Part shown: piece by piece, positions 11,408 to 20,633 of the stretch | How the letters are laid out: each line of letters begins with the position of its first letter | Numbering within the stretch: the stretch's first letter is position 1 | Source of the DNA: Golubevia sp. BC0850 | Taxonomy: Eukaryota > Basidiomycota > Exobasidiomycetes > Golubeviales > Golubeviaceae | NCBI GenBank assembly: GCA_012976225.1 | Contig: JAAVVG010000006.1 | Coordinates: forward strand, 1 to 64,000 | Direction: 5' to 3' | DNA length: 64,000 nt | The notes under the pieces: model-generated | Databases searched by the model: none | What the model saw: the letters and a program-made list of their open reading frames with translations, nothing else | What the model was told of the DNA's origin: nothing | Made by a program: the position numbers and the translations under genes

Positions 11408-12151
11408 ATCGAACTTACAAGGAAGACTACTCGGACCTTCCCTCCAAAGGAAAGGTTCCCTCTGACTGAGTCACTCTCGTCTGCGAAGTCAACATCAGTT
11501 CTCTGGGCCAACGACAAGTGGATGACTCAGGAACCTCTATCTAGCTTATCGCCAATCATTCATTCCGATCCCAGGCCGGCTGCTCGATTGCGAGAAATGG
11601 CAACTCTCACCTCCGTTCCCACTGGCCGTGCAGCTTCAGATGGCTTCCCTCCAGCTGTCCTCAAAGCTTCGAGATAAGCCATCAACTCGGCTACTGCTAA
11701 TGCACTGAAGTCTGGTACGATCTCTACCCATGGATGGTCTCAGAAGAGATGCATCCCACCAGCCCTAGAGTTCCTCAAGCAAGAGCTAGGAGTCGTCGAT
11801 TCCTCGGCTGCTTCTTCAAGCAAGAGAAGGAGAGCTCCAACGAAGTAGCCATCTTCTTCAGAGGAGGACTCAATCGGCTCAGAAGACACGGATTCTGACC
11901 TGACAGACCTAGAGACAGAGGAGGCAGACAATTCAAATCCCGAGGCAGGTCCTTCAACCATGAACAGACCTTCCAGCTCTCATCAATCGACTCCAACTCC
12001 TCAGGAAATCACAGAAGCTCAAATTCATCTGAAAGAATTCAAATCTGTGGCCGAAGGTCAACTAGATGAATCGAATCTCACCGAAACTCAGAAGCTGGAG
12101 GTCAGAAGACACATCGAAGAGATGGAAGAGATGCTTCAAGATGTAGAGTAG
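11408..12151 (+). pseudogene. decayed coding sequence, family unknown
   Basis: One frame stays protein-like from about 11408 to the stop at 12149-12151 but contains a TAA near 11675 and a TAG near 11848. It reads through LWANDKWMTQEPL (near 11500), ATLTSVPTGRAASDGF (near 11600) and a strongly acidic Ser/Asp/Glu-rich section (about 11860-11950), and ends in a probable coiled coil (LKEFKSVAEGQL, then RRHIEEMEEMLQDVE). No intron removes the two stops in phase. The last 64 codons from the ATG at 11960 could in principle still be translated. I do not recognise the family; a remnant of a mobile-element accessory gene is possible but unsupported. Confidence 0.4.
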
Positions 12152-13295
12152 TCTGGCGAGATGCAGATGAGTTGAGTCAAGAGAAAGTGAGTAGAATCTG
12201 ATTCTCATCGAGCACCGTTCCGCTTTCAAAGGCACAAATGGTTGCGCTGATCGCTTTGGTATCTTTCAAGTCTTCTTGATTTGCCCACAGGTTCTAAAAA
12301 AGGGTTACTGGTGACAGAAAGAGAGTCGACCCCGTTCCCATCTCCATCTCAACCTTGCAGTGCTCTTCTTTCTCTTGCAAGGAGCTTAGAAAGAGTTGTC
12401 ATTTCTCAAAATAGTCATTAATCTCTTCTTTGTCGTTGCCTTGTCATCTGATTTCCTAAGTCCTTCTACTTTGTTCGTTTCAATCGAACGCACAGCATTA
12501 AATTCAAAGAAAGCATCACGACCTTCGTGTTTCTGCCCTCTGATCTGAGGAACTCGATCTTCGCAACCAGCCTTTCGCTAAAGAAGAGGGTTCAATCTTC
12601 ACGGAAAAGGGGAGACTTGTGAAATTGGAACTCGTCTTTGGTTCGTCGAAAAAAACTTCACATTTCAAAGCCGAAAGAAGAAGAGAAATCCCAGCCGATG
12701 GGTTTGTTGTGAGTTTGACAAAACAAATCTCGAGAAATCAAAGATTTGAAACCTAGTAGATGAGAAGGTACAAAGCCGATAGTCCAAAAGAAGAGAGTGA
12801 CAGAATTCTAGGGGCACGATCAAATCAACTTGTAGGGCTGGAAGAATCCAAGGAGAATCTTCATCGTTGACCGAAGGACAAAGAGAAGAAGGCGACAGAG
12901 CTTGGAAGTCGAAATAGAGGAGAATAAAAAAAAAGACTTGAGCTTGATTCTGAATGGAACGCTAAATCAAATCCGAACCCGATCTCAAACCAAAAACTCT
13001 GTCTTTGAACCATTCGGGTCCTCTTGTTCATAATCCTCAATAAACAGAAAAGACTTCCTTGTAGATAACCTTTGGAAACGATCTGCATATCAATCTGATC
13101 CAAGCACCTCGAAAATCCGCGAGAGCTTCGCTTTTTCAACTCCACACTTTTCGAAAAGTCGACAGAACTAGTGACATTCGCTTCTCCAGGAAGATTCTCT
13201 TCACGCGTCCACTTACAAGATGAAAGACTGATTTTCATGACCAATAATTATAAGCTACAAACTAGATGAAGCACTGGCAAAAAAAGTTCATTCGT
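12152..13295. other. intergenic, no gene seen
   Basis: A 127-codon minus-strand frame (12861-13244) has no coding character or recognisable motif. I see no RNA gene. The stretch is the 3' flank of the large gene to its right. Confidence 0.45.
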
Positions 13296-16200
13296 TCACC
13301 TCCTTCTCTTTCCCCCTCTAAACCTCCTCTCAGCTTCCTCCAATCTCCTGTCCTCTTCCTCTCTCATCTTCTCTCTAATTTCAACTTCTTCTCTCTTCTG
13401 TACCATTCCATCAGATTTGAAAGTAGGTTGAAAGAAATTCCTTTCATTCCTAACTGGTAAAGGCTTTCTTGAGCTGCCTTTAGAAGCATTGCCATTAAAG
13501 AAAGGAGAAGTAGCTCTGGAACTCGAAGCAGAGTTTGAAGTAATTGAAGTTGAATTCCAAGAAGGTTGAGATATAGAAGATAAACTTGACCTACCATATC
13601 TAGAAGGAATTTTTCTAACTCTAGCAGGAGCTGGGGTATCTTGTTTGAAGAGGTTCAACTCATCGTCGTCGTCGTCTTCTTCCTCATTTTCTGAATCTGA
13701 ACTTGCTGGGCTGGAGATCTTTCGATGACCTCGATGGTTATCTAGATCATTGCGAGTTTCCTCTCCCTTCGTAATCGAGAATGAAGCTGATAATTCAATT
13801 TCTTCTTGAGTAGAAGCGATTGAGAACGCAGCTTTACGAATCTTTGTGATTGGGCTCTTATGGATTGGAGACGATGATTCTTGAATTTCAACTGGACCAG
13901 ATGTATCACTTCGAATTTCATCTGATTCATTTTCAACTTCGAAATCATTTATTTCTTGATCTTGATTCTCACCCCCTCGAGATTCTCCATCTGAATTGTC
14001 CTCATCCTCTTCATCTTGAAATTGAAGTTGTTTCGAGATTTGAGGTTGAGGTTCGCTTGTTGCAACCCTTTTAGGTCTTCTCGAAGGTCTACAAGGAGTG
14101 ACGAAAGTCAAACCAATTTCCTCTTGATCTTCACCTTCCCGAGAAGAAACCTCTTTGCCCCTCCTATCTTTGAACATCTTCCCGTTGCGACCTCTCTCCT
14201 TCGGAGTCTTTCTAACCCAAGCATCGATCAATTCTTCATATCTCCAACCCTCATCTCCTTCTCCACCCTTCTGCCTATTTCTGTCAACCATCTCTCCCAA
14301 CTCAATAGCTTTCCTTTCAGCCCTTTCCAACAGCTTCTCCAGCTGTCTCTTTCTCTTTTCACTTCTTTCCTTAATTGCTTTCTCTTCTTCAAACTGTTGA
14401 GTTAAATTGGGACGACCTCTAGTTTGATCTTTGATGAAGTGATCTTTACTAATATTTTCCCATCCATTCGAACCTGCATTTGGGTCCGAGTTCTCAATCT
14501 CAACCGAGATCAAAAGAGCTTCAGATTGAAGAGTCTTGAGAAATGAAGAAAGAGATAGAAGTTCTTCTTTGGGCAGTTGTGTGAGAGTAGAATTGGAATT
14601 GAGGTATTTTTCTTGTTCTTGATTCCTGAACAGAAATAAATCCTCTAATTCTATAGACCAACTTCCCAAGATTGTTGAAAGTAAGAAAACTGGAAGAGAG
14701 TTTTGGAAACTTGGTAACATGAGAAGAAAGACTTCATCTTTCAGAGAGAAAGATAAATTTGAAAGTAGGTTCAAATAATTGGAGACGCTTAGACTGAATG
14801 AATTTGAATTGCTAGTAGTTGAAGTAAGAGAAGCGTGAGAGGAAGGCTGTGGCGAAACAGAACTTGAAGTAGGGGAAGAAGCTTGAAAGAAGTAAGAGTT
14901 CTCTTGCTTCAGATCTTCGTCATCTGATTGATTCTCCTCTGAAGATGAAAGACCGTCTGCAACCCTCTTTAATCTCCGAATCAAATCGAATGACTCCAAA
15001 TCTCGCCTCAACCTATCAATCTTCATATCTTCTCCACATAATGACTCCTTCAAATCAATATGCCCTTCGAAGGTTCCTCCTGCCAAAAGATCGTTCATAG
15101 AGATCAAAAACCCAATCCCAAGCAAAGACCTTTTAGACGATCTATTCAAATCACTCTGCGTCTCGAGAAGCCTCGTTAATCTGTCATTCGTCTTTCTGAG
15201 TAGAGTTCTAGCTACTTGAATCTTTCTCGAGAAGTTAGACTTGAAAGTTGAAACTCTGTCATGAATCCGATTCCCAACATCTTCCATTCCAATTGGAATC
15301 AAAACCTCTAACCAACCCACCAAGCATCGCTCAAGAAACCTAACCAATTGCTTCTGTCTAGACTTAACACTTATTTCCTCCATAGCTCTGAAAACCGTTT
15401 CCAGAAATTGAAGGACAGAGTTCTCTAAATCCAATTCTTCAAGTAGAGTTTCTAATTCTAGTTCTTGGTCTTGACTCTCCTGATCCAGAGGATTAAGATC
15501 TCTGTATCCCAATCTCTCCAATCCTTCCAAGACCAAGTTACCACAGAATTGGAGCCACCAACCCTCTTTTGTTCCTTCGTCTTCAAGGTTCGAGTCTAAT
15601 TTCTCGATTCCAAATTCTAAAGATTGTTTCCATAGAAAGGAAGCCATGTACGGTGTGATTTGATGGAGATTCGAAGTGAAAGAGGAAACGTTTGAAGATG
15701 AGTCCAAGGATGAAGTTGAAGCCGATTTGTAGAATTCGGATCCTGAAGGAAGGATGGTTGAAAGTAGGAAGGATTCTGAATCGGATTTTGAAATTGAAGT
15801 GAGAGGGGAGGTTGAGGATGAAGTTGAAGTTGAATTTGAATTTGAGTTTGAGATTGATGATAAAATGGTTTTCAAGAGATGAGAAGACTGTTTTAGGTGA
15901 TTCAGAAAAAAGAGGAAAGAACAAACGATTGGTTTGAGAAGAGGATTTAACTGGATTTTAAGAGGCACCTCCTCCACTGAACTCACCTCAAACTTCCAAT
16001 TCATCTTCACGACTTTCTCCAAGACTCTATTTGAAACCAAGATCCTTAGATCATCGAGTTCCTTTTGGATTGATACATCCTCAGATCTAAGATTCCCAAG
16101 CAACCTATTCATCAAATCAAAAGCTTGGATAGGTAATAAATGACATAAAGCTGAAGTTGGTAGAGGATTGTAGATGTCTTGAAGTCTCTCTAGATAGTCT

Positions 16201-17117
16201 TGAAGATGATTCGTAGGGGGATGAGGATTGGAAGAAGAACAGTGAAGATCCAAAAGAGGAGCTGAACTTCTTGAGGAGATCTCTAGAAGAGATGGCAGCC
16301 TACTTCGTCTATGACCATTCGTCTCTCCATTTCCTTTGATCACATCACCAGTCTCAGCTCCGTTCGAGTTCTGTCTCTCCTTCTCCTTCCCCTTCCGTTC
16401 GACCTGCCAGTGCCTCCCCCCTCCTCTCACCTCTTGACAACTGCTGACTATCTCCTCCCATACTCCATCTAACTTTGAACAGCATTCTCTGTAGCTTTCC
16501 GATCTGAAGTTCCGAGCTTTCTCTTCTTCAGTCTGTATCGGTTGAAGAGGAATGTTGCTCTTTCTCCTCTTGTTCCTTCCAATTGGTTTGATTGGAGAAG
16601 ATGAAGGATGGAAAGAGTACTCTGAACCTGAGTCTGAGTCTGAGTCTGAGTCTGAATCGGATGAATCAGAGGAGAGTTTAACTGATGATTCAGGATTGGA
16701 ATGAGATTCGAATTGATGAGTGGAAGTGGATGAAGTGGTGGTAGTGATAGTGGTAGTGATTGGTTGAATGGAAGTTCTTGAACTGTTAATCGAGTTTCTG
16801 GTTCCTAATTTGAATTTCAATCCAGTTATGGGATCAATTGATTGGTTGATGGGACTGGCTGTGGCTTTGGATTGAATTGAATCATCGGTGTTGGTGAGTC
16901 TTCTTCTCTTTTTACTCTGACTCTGACTTGCGTGTCCTTGACTTGAAGTTGAGCTACGTGTAGTGAAAGATTCAAGAGTTGAACCGATCGAATGAATGGA
17001 GGAAATCCGTTCTAGGCAGAAGGATAAGGTTAGAGGTAGAGGTAGTAGAGGTAGACGGTTGTCACAGGGAGTGGAAGCAGGTGATCCTGATCCTTCCCTT
17101 GTTCTCTCCTGTACCAT
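13296..17117 (-). CDS. large unrecognised, probably nuclear protein in a single exon
   Basis: The frame gives 1,273 residues from the ATG at 17117; it is open a little further upstream but without another ATG. Residues 1-280 are Ser/Thr/Gln-rich and include a basic cluster (SKKRRRLTN), an acidic SDSD run and a Lys/Arg segment. Residues about 290-850 are rich in Leu, Glu and amphipathic helices, suggesting an alpha-helical repeat or scaffold fold. The C-terminal 400 residues are disordered, with acidic tracts (NEEEDDDDDEL) and a basic end (RRFRGGKRRR). These basic clusters suggest nuclear import. No catalytic motif is visible. An uninterrupted 3.8-kb frame is unusual here, where nearly all other genes have introns. 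A chromatin, replication or rDNA factor is plausible but not shown. Confidence 0.8.
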   Translation of the reverse strand: MVQERTREGSGSPASTPCDNRLPLLPLPLTLSFCLERISSIHSIGSTLESFTTRSSTSSQGHASQSQSKKRRRLTNTDDSIQSKATASPINQSIDPITGLKFKLGTRNSINSSRTSIQPITTTITTTTSSTSTHQFESHSNPESSVKLSSDSSDSDSDSDSDSGSEYSFHPSSSPIKPIGRNKRRKSNIPLQPIQTEEEKARNFRSESYRECCSKLDGVWEEIVSSCQEVRGGGRHWQVERKGKEKERQNSNGAETGDVIKGNGETNGHRRSRLPSLLEISSRSSAPLLDLHCSSSNPHPPTNHLQDYLERLQDIYNPLPTSALCHLLPIQAFDLMNRLLGNLRSEDVSIQKELDDLRILVSNRVLEKVVKMNWKFEVSSVEEVPLKIQLNPLLKPIVCSFLFFLNHLKQSSHLLKTILSSISNSNSNSTSTSSSTSPLTSISKSDSESFLLSTILPSGSEFYKSASTSSLDSSSNVSSFTSNLHQITPYMASFLWKQSLEFGIEKLDSNLEDEGTKEGWWLQFCGNLVLEGLERLGYRDLNPLDQESQDQELELETLLEELDLENSVLQFLETVFRAMEEISVKSRQKQLVRFLERCLVGWLEVLIPIGMEDVGNRIHDRVSTFKSNFSRKIQVARTLLRKTNDRLTRLLETQSDLNRSSKRSLLGIGFLISMNDLLAGGTFEGHIDLKESLCGEDMKIDRLRRDLESFDLIRRLKRVADGLSSSEENQSDDEDLKQENSYFFQASSPTSSSVSPQPSSHASLTSTTSNSNSFSLSVSNYLNLLSNLSFSLKDEVFLLMLPSFQNSLPVFLLSTILGSWSIELEDLFLFRNQEQEKYLNSNSTLTQLPKEELLSLSSFLKTLQSEALLISVEIENSDPNAGSNGWENISKDHFIKDQTRGRPNLTQQFEEEKAIKERSEKRKRQLEKLLERAERKAIELGEMVDRNRQKGGEGDEGWRYEELIDAWVRKTPKERGRNGKMFKDRRGKEVSSREGEDQEEIGLTFVTPCRPSRRPKRVATSEPQPQISKQLQFQDEEDEDNSDGESRGGENQDQEINDFEVENESDEIRSDTSGPVEIQESSSPIHKSPITKIRKAAFSIASTQEEIELSASFSITKGEETRNDLDNHRGHRKISSPASSDSENEEEDDDDDELNLFKQDTPAPARVRKIPSRYGRSSLSSISQPSWNSTSITSNSASSSRATSPFFNGNASKGSSRKPLPVRNERNFFQPTFKSDGMVQKREEVEIREKMREEEDRRLEEAERRFRGGKRRR

Positions 17118-18424
17118 GACTGCTTGGACTGTTTCTAGCAAATGATTGATCTGATCGCCTTCATGAGGATAGAAAATGGATATGAATCAAAGAGAAATGC
17201 GGTCATGAACAAGAGCAAACCAAACCTCCAAGTCACAACACACCAATACGCCAATCGCGTTTCCCCTCCAAACCCCATCACGCTTTCCTCGAAGATCAAA
17301 ATCTTCTTCTCTCTTTCTCTTCACTATCTTCCTTTTCATCTTGGTATCTTTTCTTTAAATTTCAATTGAGAGATCAAAAGTGGAATTTGGAAGCAAGACC
17401 ATTCTCTTTCTCTCTCGTCAAAGACACTTTTCAAGTCTTCGTTTTAAAGACCAGCAGACACTCCCAACACCTCTCAGAATTCCATTTCATTCGGAACAAC
17501 TTCCAATCTCAAGTAGGTCCACTACCATAAAGTGAGATCGAGTTCTTTGTCGACCCGAGGTTGCCTCTAAAATTCAGCAAACCTTCTTTTCATCTGAACA
17601 TAGTGACCCTGTGGGAGGAAACTTTTCGAGGTTGAAATGGATGTGTTTTTGATGTCTCAGAGATACTCTCAGGCAGCAGGCAGTCAAGATAATCTCTTCT
17701 ACATGGAACTTCAATTTCGATTAGAAGGTGTAGAGAGAGAGGGAGAGAGGAGTCCCAGCTCCCAACTTTCTAGAAAAGGGATTGATGTTTGAGATGCGAT
17801 GGCGAAACGTGATTATCTGGACCCCTCAGAACGGAGGGGAATGAATTGATTCGAATTTGAAGAAGCTTTATCATCTTTTGGAGCTGTAGCTTTTCGAGAT
17901 TTCATCCTCTCTTCTGCCCTCTTTTCTCATTTCCTCTGGAACCTGGTCCCTTCATCTCTCCCCTTTTGAATTATGCTTCTAGCCATCTATCCACCAACGA
18001 CTGTTCCAAAGCAGGCCGGTCCTTCATCTAATAGACGGACTCTTGAGAAGACTTACAGTCTGTGAACGTAGAGAGGAGAAAGGAGTGGGGATTGCTTATG
18101 GTAAGTACAATATACCAGTATGGAATGGAGAAGAGGAGAAAGATTGAGTTGCATAGGCTGAAGGGAAGGGAAGAAGTTGAATGAAGCTTACTGGTAATTC
18201 TCTTTTGACTTGCAATCTCCTAGATTCGATTCTTTTCGAGCAAAGGGGAAGGGTAGAGTGTTCAAGTGTTGCAATTAGGGTTGCGAGACTTCAAGATCAG
18301 CACAGCCAACGCAAGTCAAGTGCTCTCTCGTTCGGTAATCGATTCTTGTTCCCAACTCTATCATCGATTTGGTCCACCTTTCCTTAGTCACTTCTTCTTC
18401 TTTCTCAAGCATAATCTCTCAAAG
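17118..18424. other. divergent intergenic region, about 1.3 kb
   Basis: The region lies between the starts of a leftward and a rightward gene and should hold both promoters. It contains short purine/pyrimidine tracts and no convincing frame or RNA gene. Confidence 0.5.
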
Positions 18425-20297
18425 ATGGAACAACCAGCTGGACCAAGAGGGGTTCAAGTTCTCCAAATCCAACGTATCAGAATGATTCAGGTGAGTTGTA
18501 GGATGTTCTATTTCTAGCCAAGACAAAGACCTCATCCTTTTCCCACCTCCTTTCTTGTTGATTATTTCAGCATTACGAAGGAGAAGCTGTAGAATTGGCA
18601 AAAGGAGATCTTCAAGTTTTGCTAGTAACAATCGATGTGGAGGATCCGACTAGATCTCCAAAGCTTCACGCTTCAGAGAAGTTAGGAGAAGATTATTCGT
18701 AAGTTCACAGTCTCATCGATCGGTTGTTACCCGTCATTCATTTAAATCGAATCTTCTTGATCTTCTGTCCACAGTACCGACCTCTGGCTAGTCCTAAAGA
18801 TCGGAGAATTCTCTCTCCCAATCAAAGCCTCTCAGCGAATCGAACCCAAACGTTCCCATTCTTCAGAAGAAACTTCTTACGTTTTCCCTTCTTCAGACAT
18901 TTCAAACCTCTCAATGGAACTCTTCGTTTCAGCTACTTCAAACCCTCTTGGACTCTTGACAGAATTCGAAGATCTCCTATCAGATTATTGTGCCTTCGTT
19001 TCAGACGATTCTAAAGACGCTGGGCAAATTGAGGTTATGAACAAGGATGGTCAAATCATTGGAACTGTCATTTCGAAGAGAATTCGAGAGGATCCAGGTT
19101 TGAGTATTAAAGGTCATGAGAAAGATCCAGTTTTGTTGGAATTACCACCTCAAGAAATGCAAATGGAGAAGGGAAGTGAGATTAGTGGAGGGACTATCAC
19201 TGCTAGAAGAGCTCCTTTGAATACTGAATCTAAAATTGATTGGATTGTTGTTGGAGCTCAATATGTTTCGGCTGGGATTGTGAAAGGTTCCACCTTGGTG
19301 GCCAAAGGGATGAGTACTGCTGCTGAGAATTATAGTGAGTTGATTGGAAGAATAGAAACTTCAAGTTTCTCTCACTTTAGGAGAAAGATTTCGCCGATTT
19401 CCTTATTGAAATTTTCTCTTCAATCATTCTTGTCCATTTATAGCCTCTAAGAGCAAATCAGCAGAAGAACCCATCGTTTTTTCTCCAACTTCAACTGAGC
19501 TCCCATCTTTCAATCGTTCGACCTCCAACTACGCCTCTCAATCATCTTCTTCTTCTCCCTCTCAACCTCAAGGTTCTCAAGCTCTATCATCACTAAACAA
19601 ATACTCGGGTTCAGCAGTTCAACTTTCGAAAAAGACTACTTCTGTGATCCTCAACGCTGCCTCTGGAGTTGGAGGATCGATAGGAAGAGCAGCTGGAATT
19701 CAACCAAAAAAGAATCCAGACGGAAGTGAAGGGCCACCACCTAAAGGTTTTAGAGGTGTGATTAATAGAAGTCTGATAGCTGCAAGTGTCGTTTTAGATG
19801 GAATCGATCAGGGAGCTCAGAATTTGATTGAAAGTGGTGGGGAAGCTAGTAGTAAAGTCATTGGACACAAATATGGAAATGAGGCTAGGATCACTGCTGG
19901 CCATGGAGCTGGGACAGGTGAGTCTTGACAGCTCTGGGAAGAAGGTGGAATGAAGGAAAGCGAGGGAGGAAGGAAAGCGAGGGAGGGAATTTTCTGACCT
20001 TTTTCCAAACCCTTTCCATTCACTTTTTCGTCTCCAGCTCGTAATCTCTTTCTGATTTACAAAGACGTTTCTGGAATCAGAAGGAAATGTCTTTTGAAGA
20101 TGGCAGGTGGAACTTTCAAGGTTAGACTAACAAATGGACAAGAAGTTGACATGGCTTTGAATGATTTATCTCCTGATGCTCAACAGCAACTTCAACAAGG
20201 ACAATCTAATAATGCTTCCTCTAGTGCAATTCTTCCTCCTCCAACTTACTCTGGTTCGAGATCTGGTTCTTCAACTCCTAACAAGGAGAAGTGGTAG
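18425..20297 (+). CDS. senescence/spartin-like domain protein
   Basis: Predicted exons 18425-18490, 18571-18698, 18775-19334, 19444-19917 and 20038-20297 give 495 residues with all phases matching. The C-terminal half resembles the senescence domain of plant ERD7 and animal spartin: two glycine/alanine-rich amphipathic stretches (VVGAQYVSAGIVKGSTLVAK near residue 230 and VILNAASGVGGSIGRAAG near 325) followed by ASVVLDGIDQGAQNLI. Proteins of this family bind lipid droplets or membranes and act in lipid turnover and stress. The N-terminal half (VELAKGDLQVLLVTIDVED) looks like the beta-rich region that precedes the domain in spartins. The tail is Ser/Gly/Pro-rich. There is no signal peptide or clear transmembrane helix. 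The family call is from motif memory, not a search. Confidence 0.75.
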
Positions 20298-20633
20298 GTT
20301 TGCAGAGATGTTTCTTGGACTCTCCACTGCTTTTTTTTTTTCTTTTTTTTTTCTTTTTTTTTTTTCTTTTTACTATTTGAACATTGAGTTTGTAATTCAA
20401 TTTATTTCTGCTTGAATTCTTGAGGCTGAAAATGATGTTCTCGAGAAAAGGGGCCTTCATCAGAGTACGGCGTACGTTCTCCGTTTTGAGAAAAAGGTTT
20501 GCCAGCAAGAAGAAAGAAGTTTCCCTCTGCCTTTCTATACCTTCGACTCAAGAATCACCTTTTCTCCTTCCTCAAACATCACTCTACTCAAAGTTTGAGT
20601 GGAACATAAGATCAAAAGAGGCAATTTTGGCAA
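20298..20633. other. short intergenic region with a T-rich tract
   Basis: Long T runs broken by single C residues fill about 20332-20370, just after the previous stop, and may act in 3'-end formation. An in-frame 97-codon frame (20420-20713) overlaps the next gene's first exon and is rejected as a shadow. Confidence 0.55.

Noticed and set aside
12861-13244. 127-codon minus-strand frame
   Set aside because: No domain, no start context, biased composition; probably chance in the 3' flank of the large gene.
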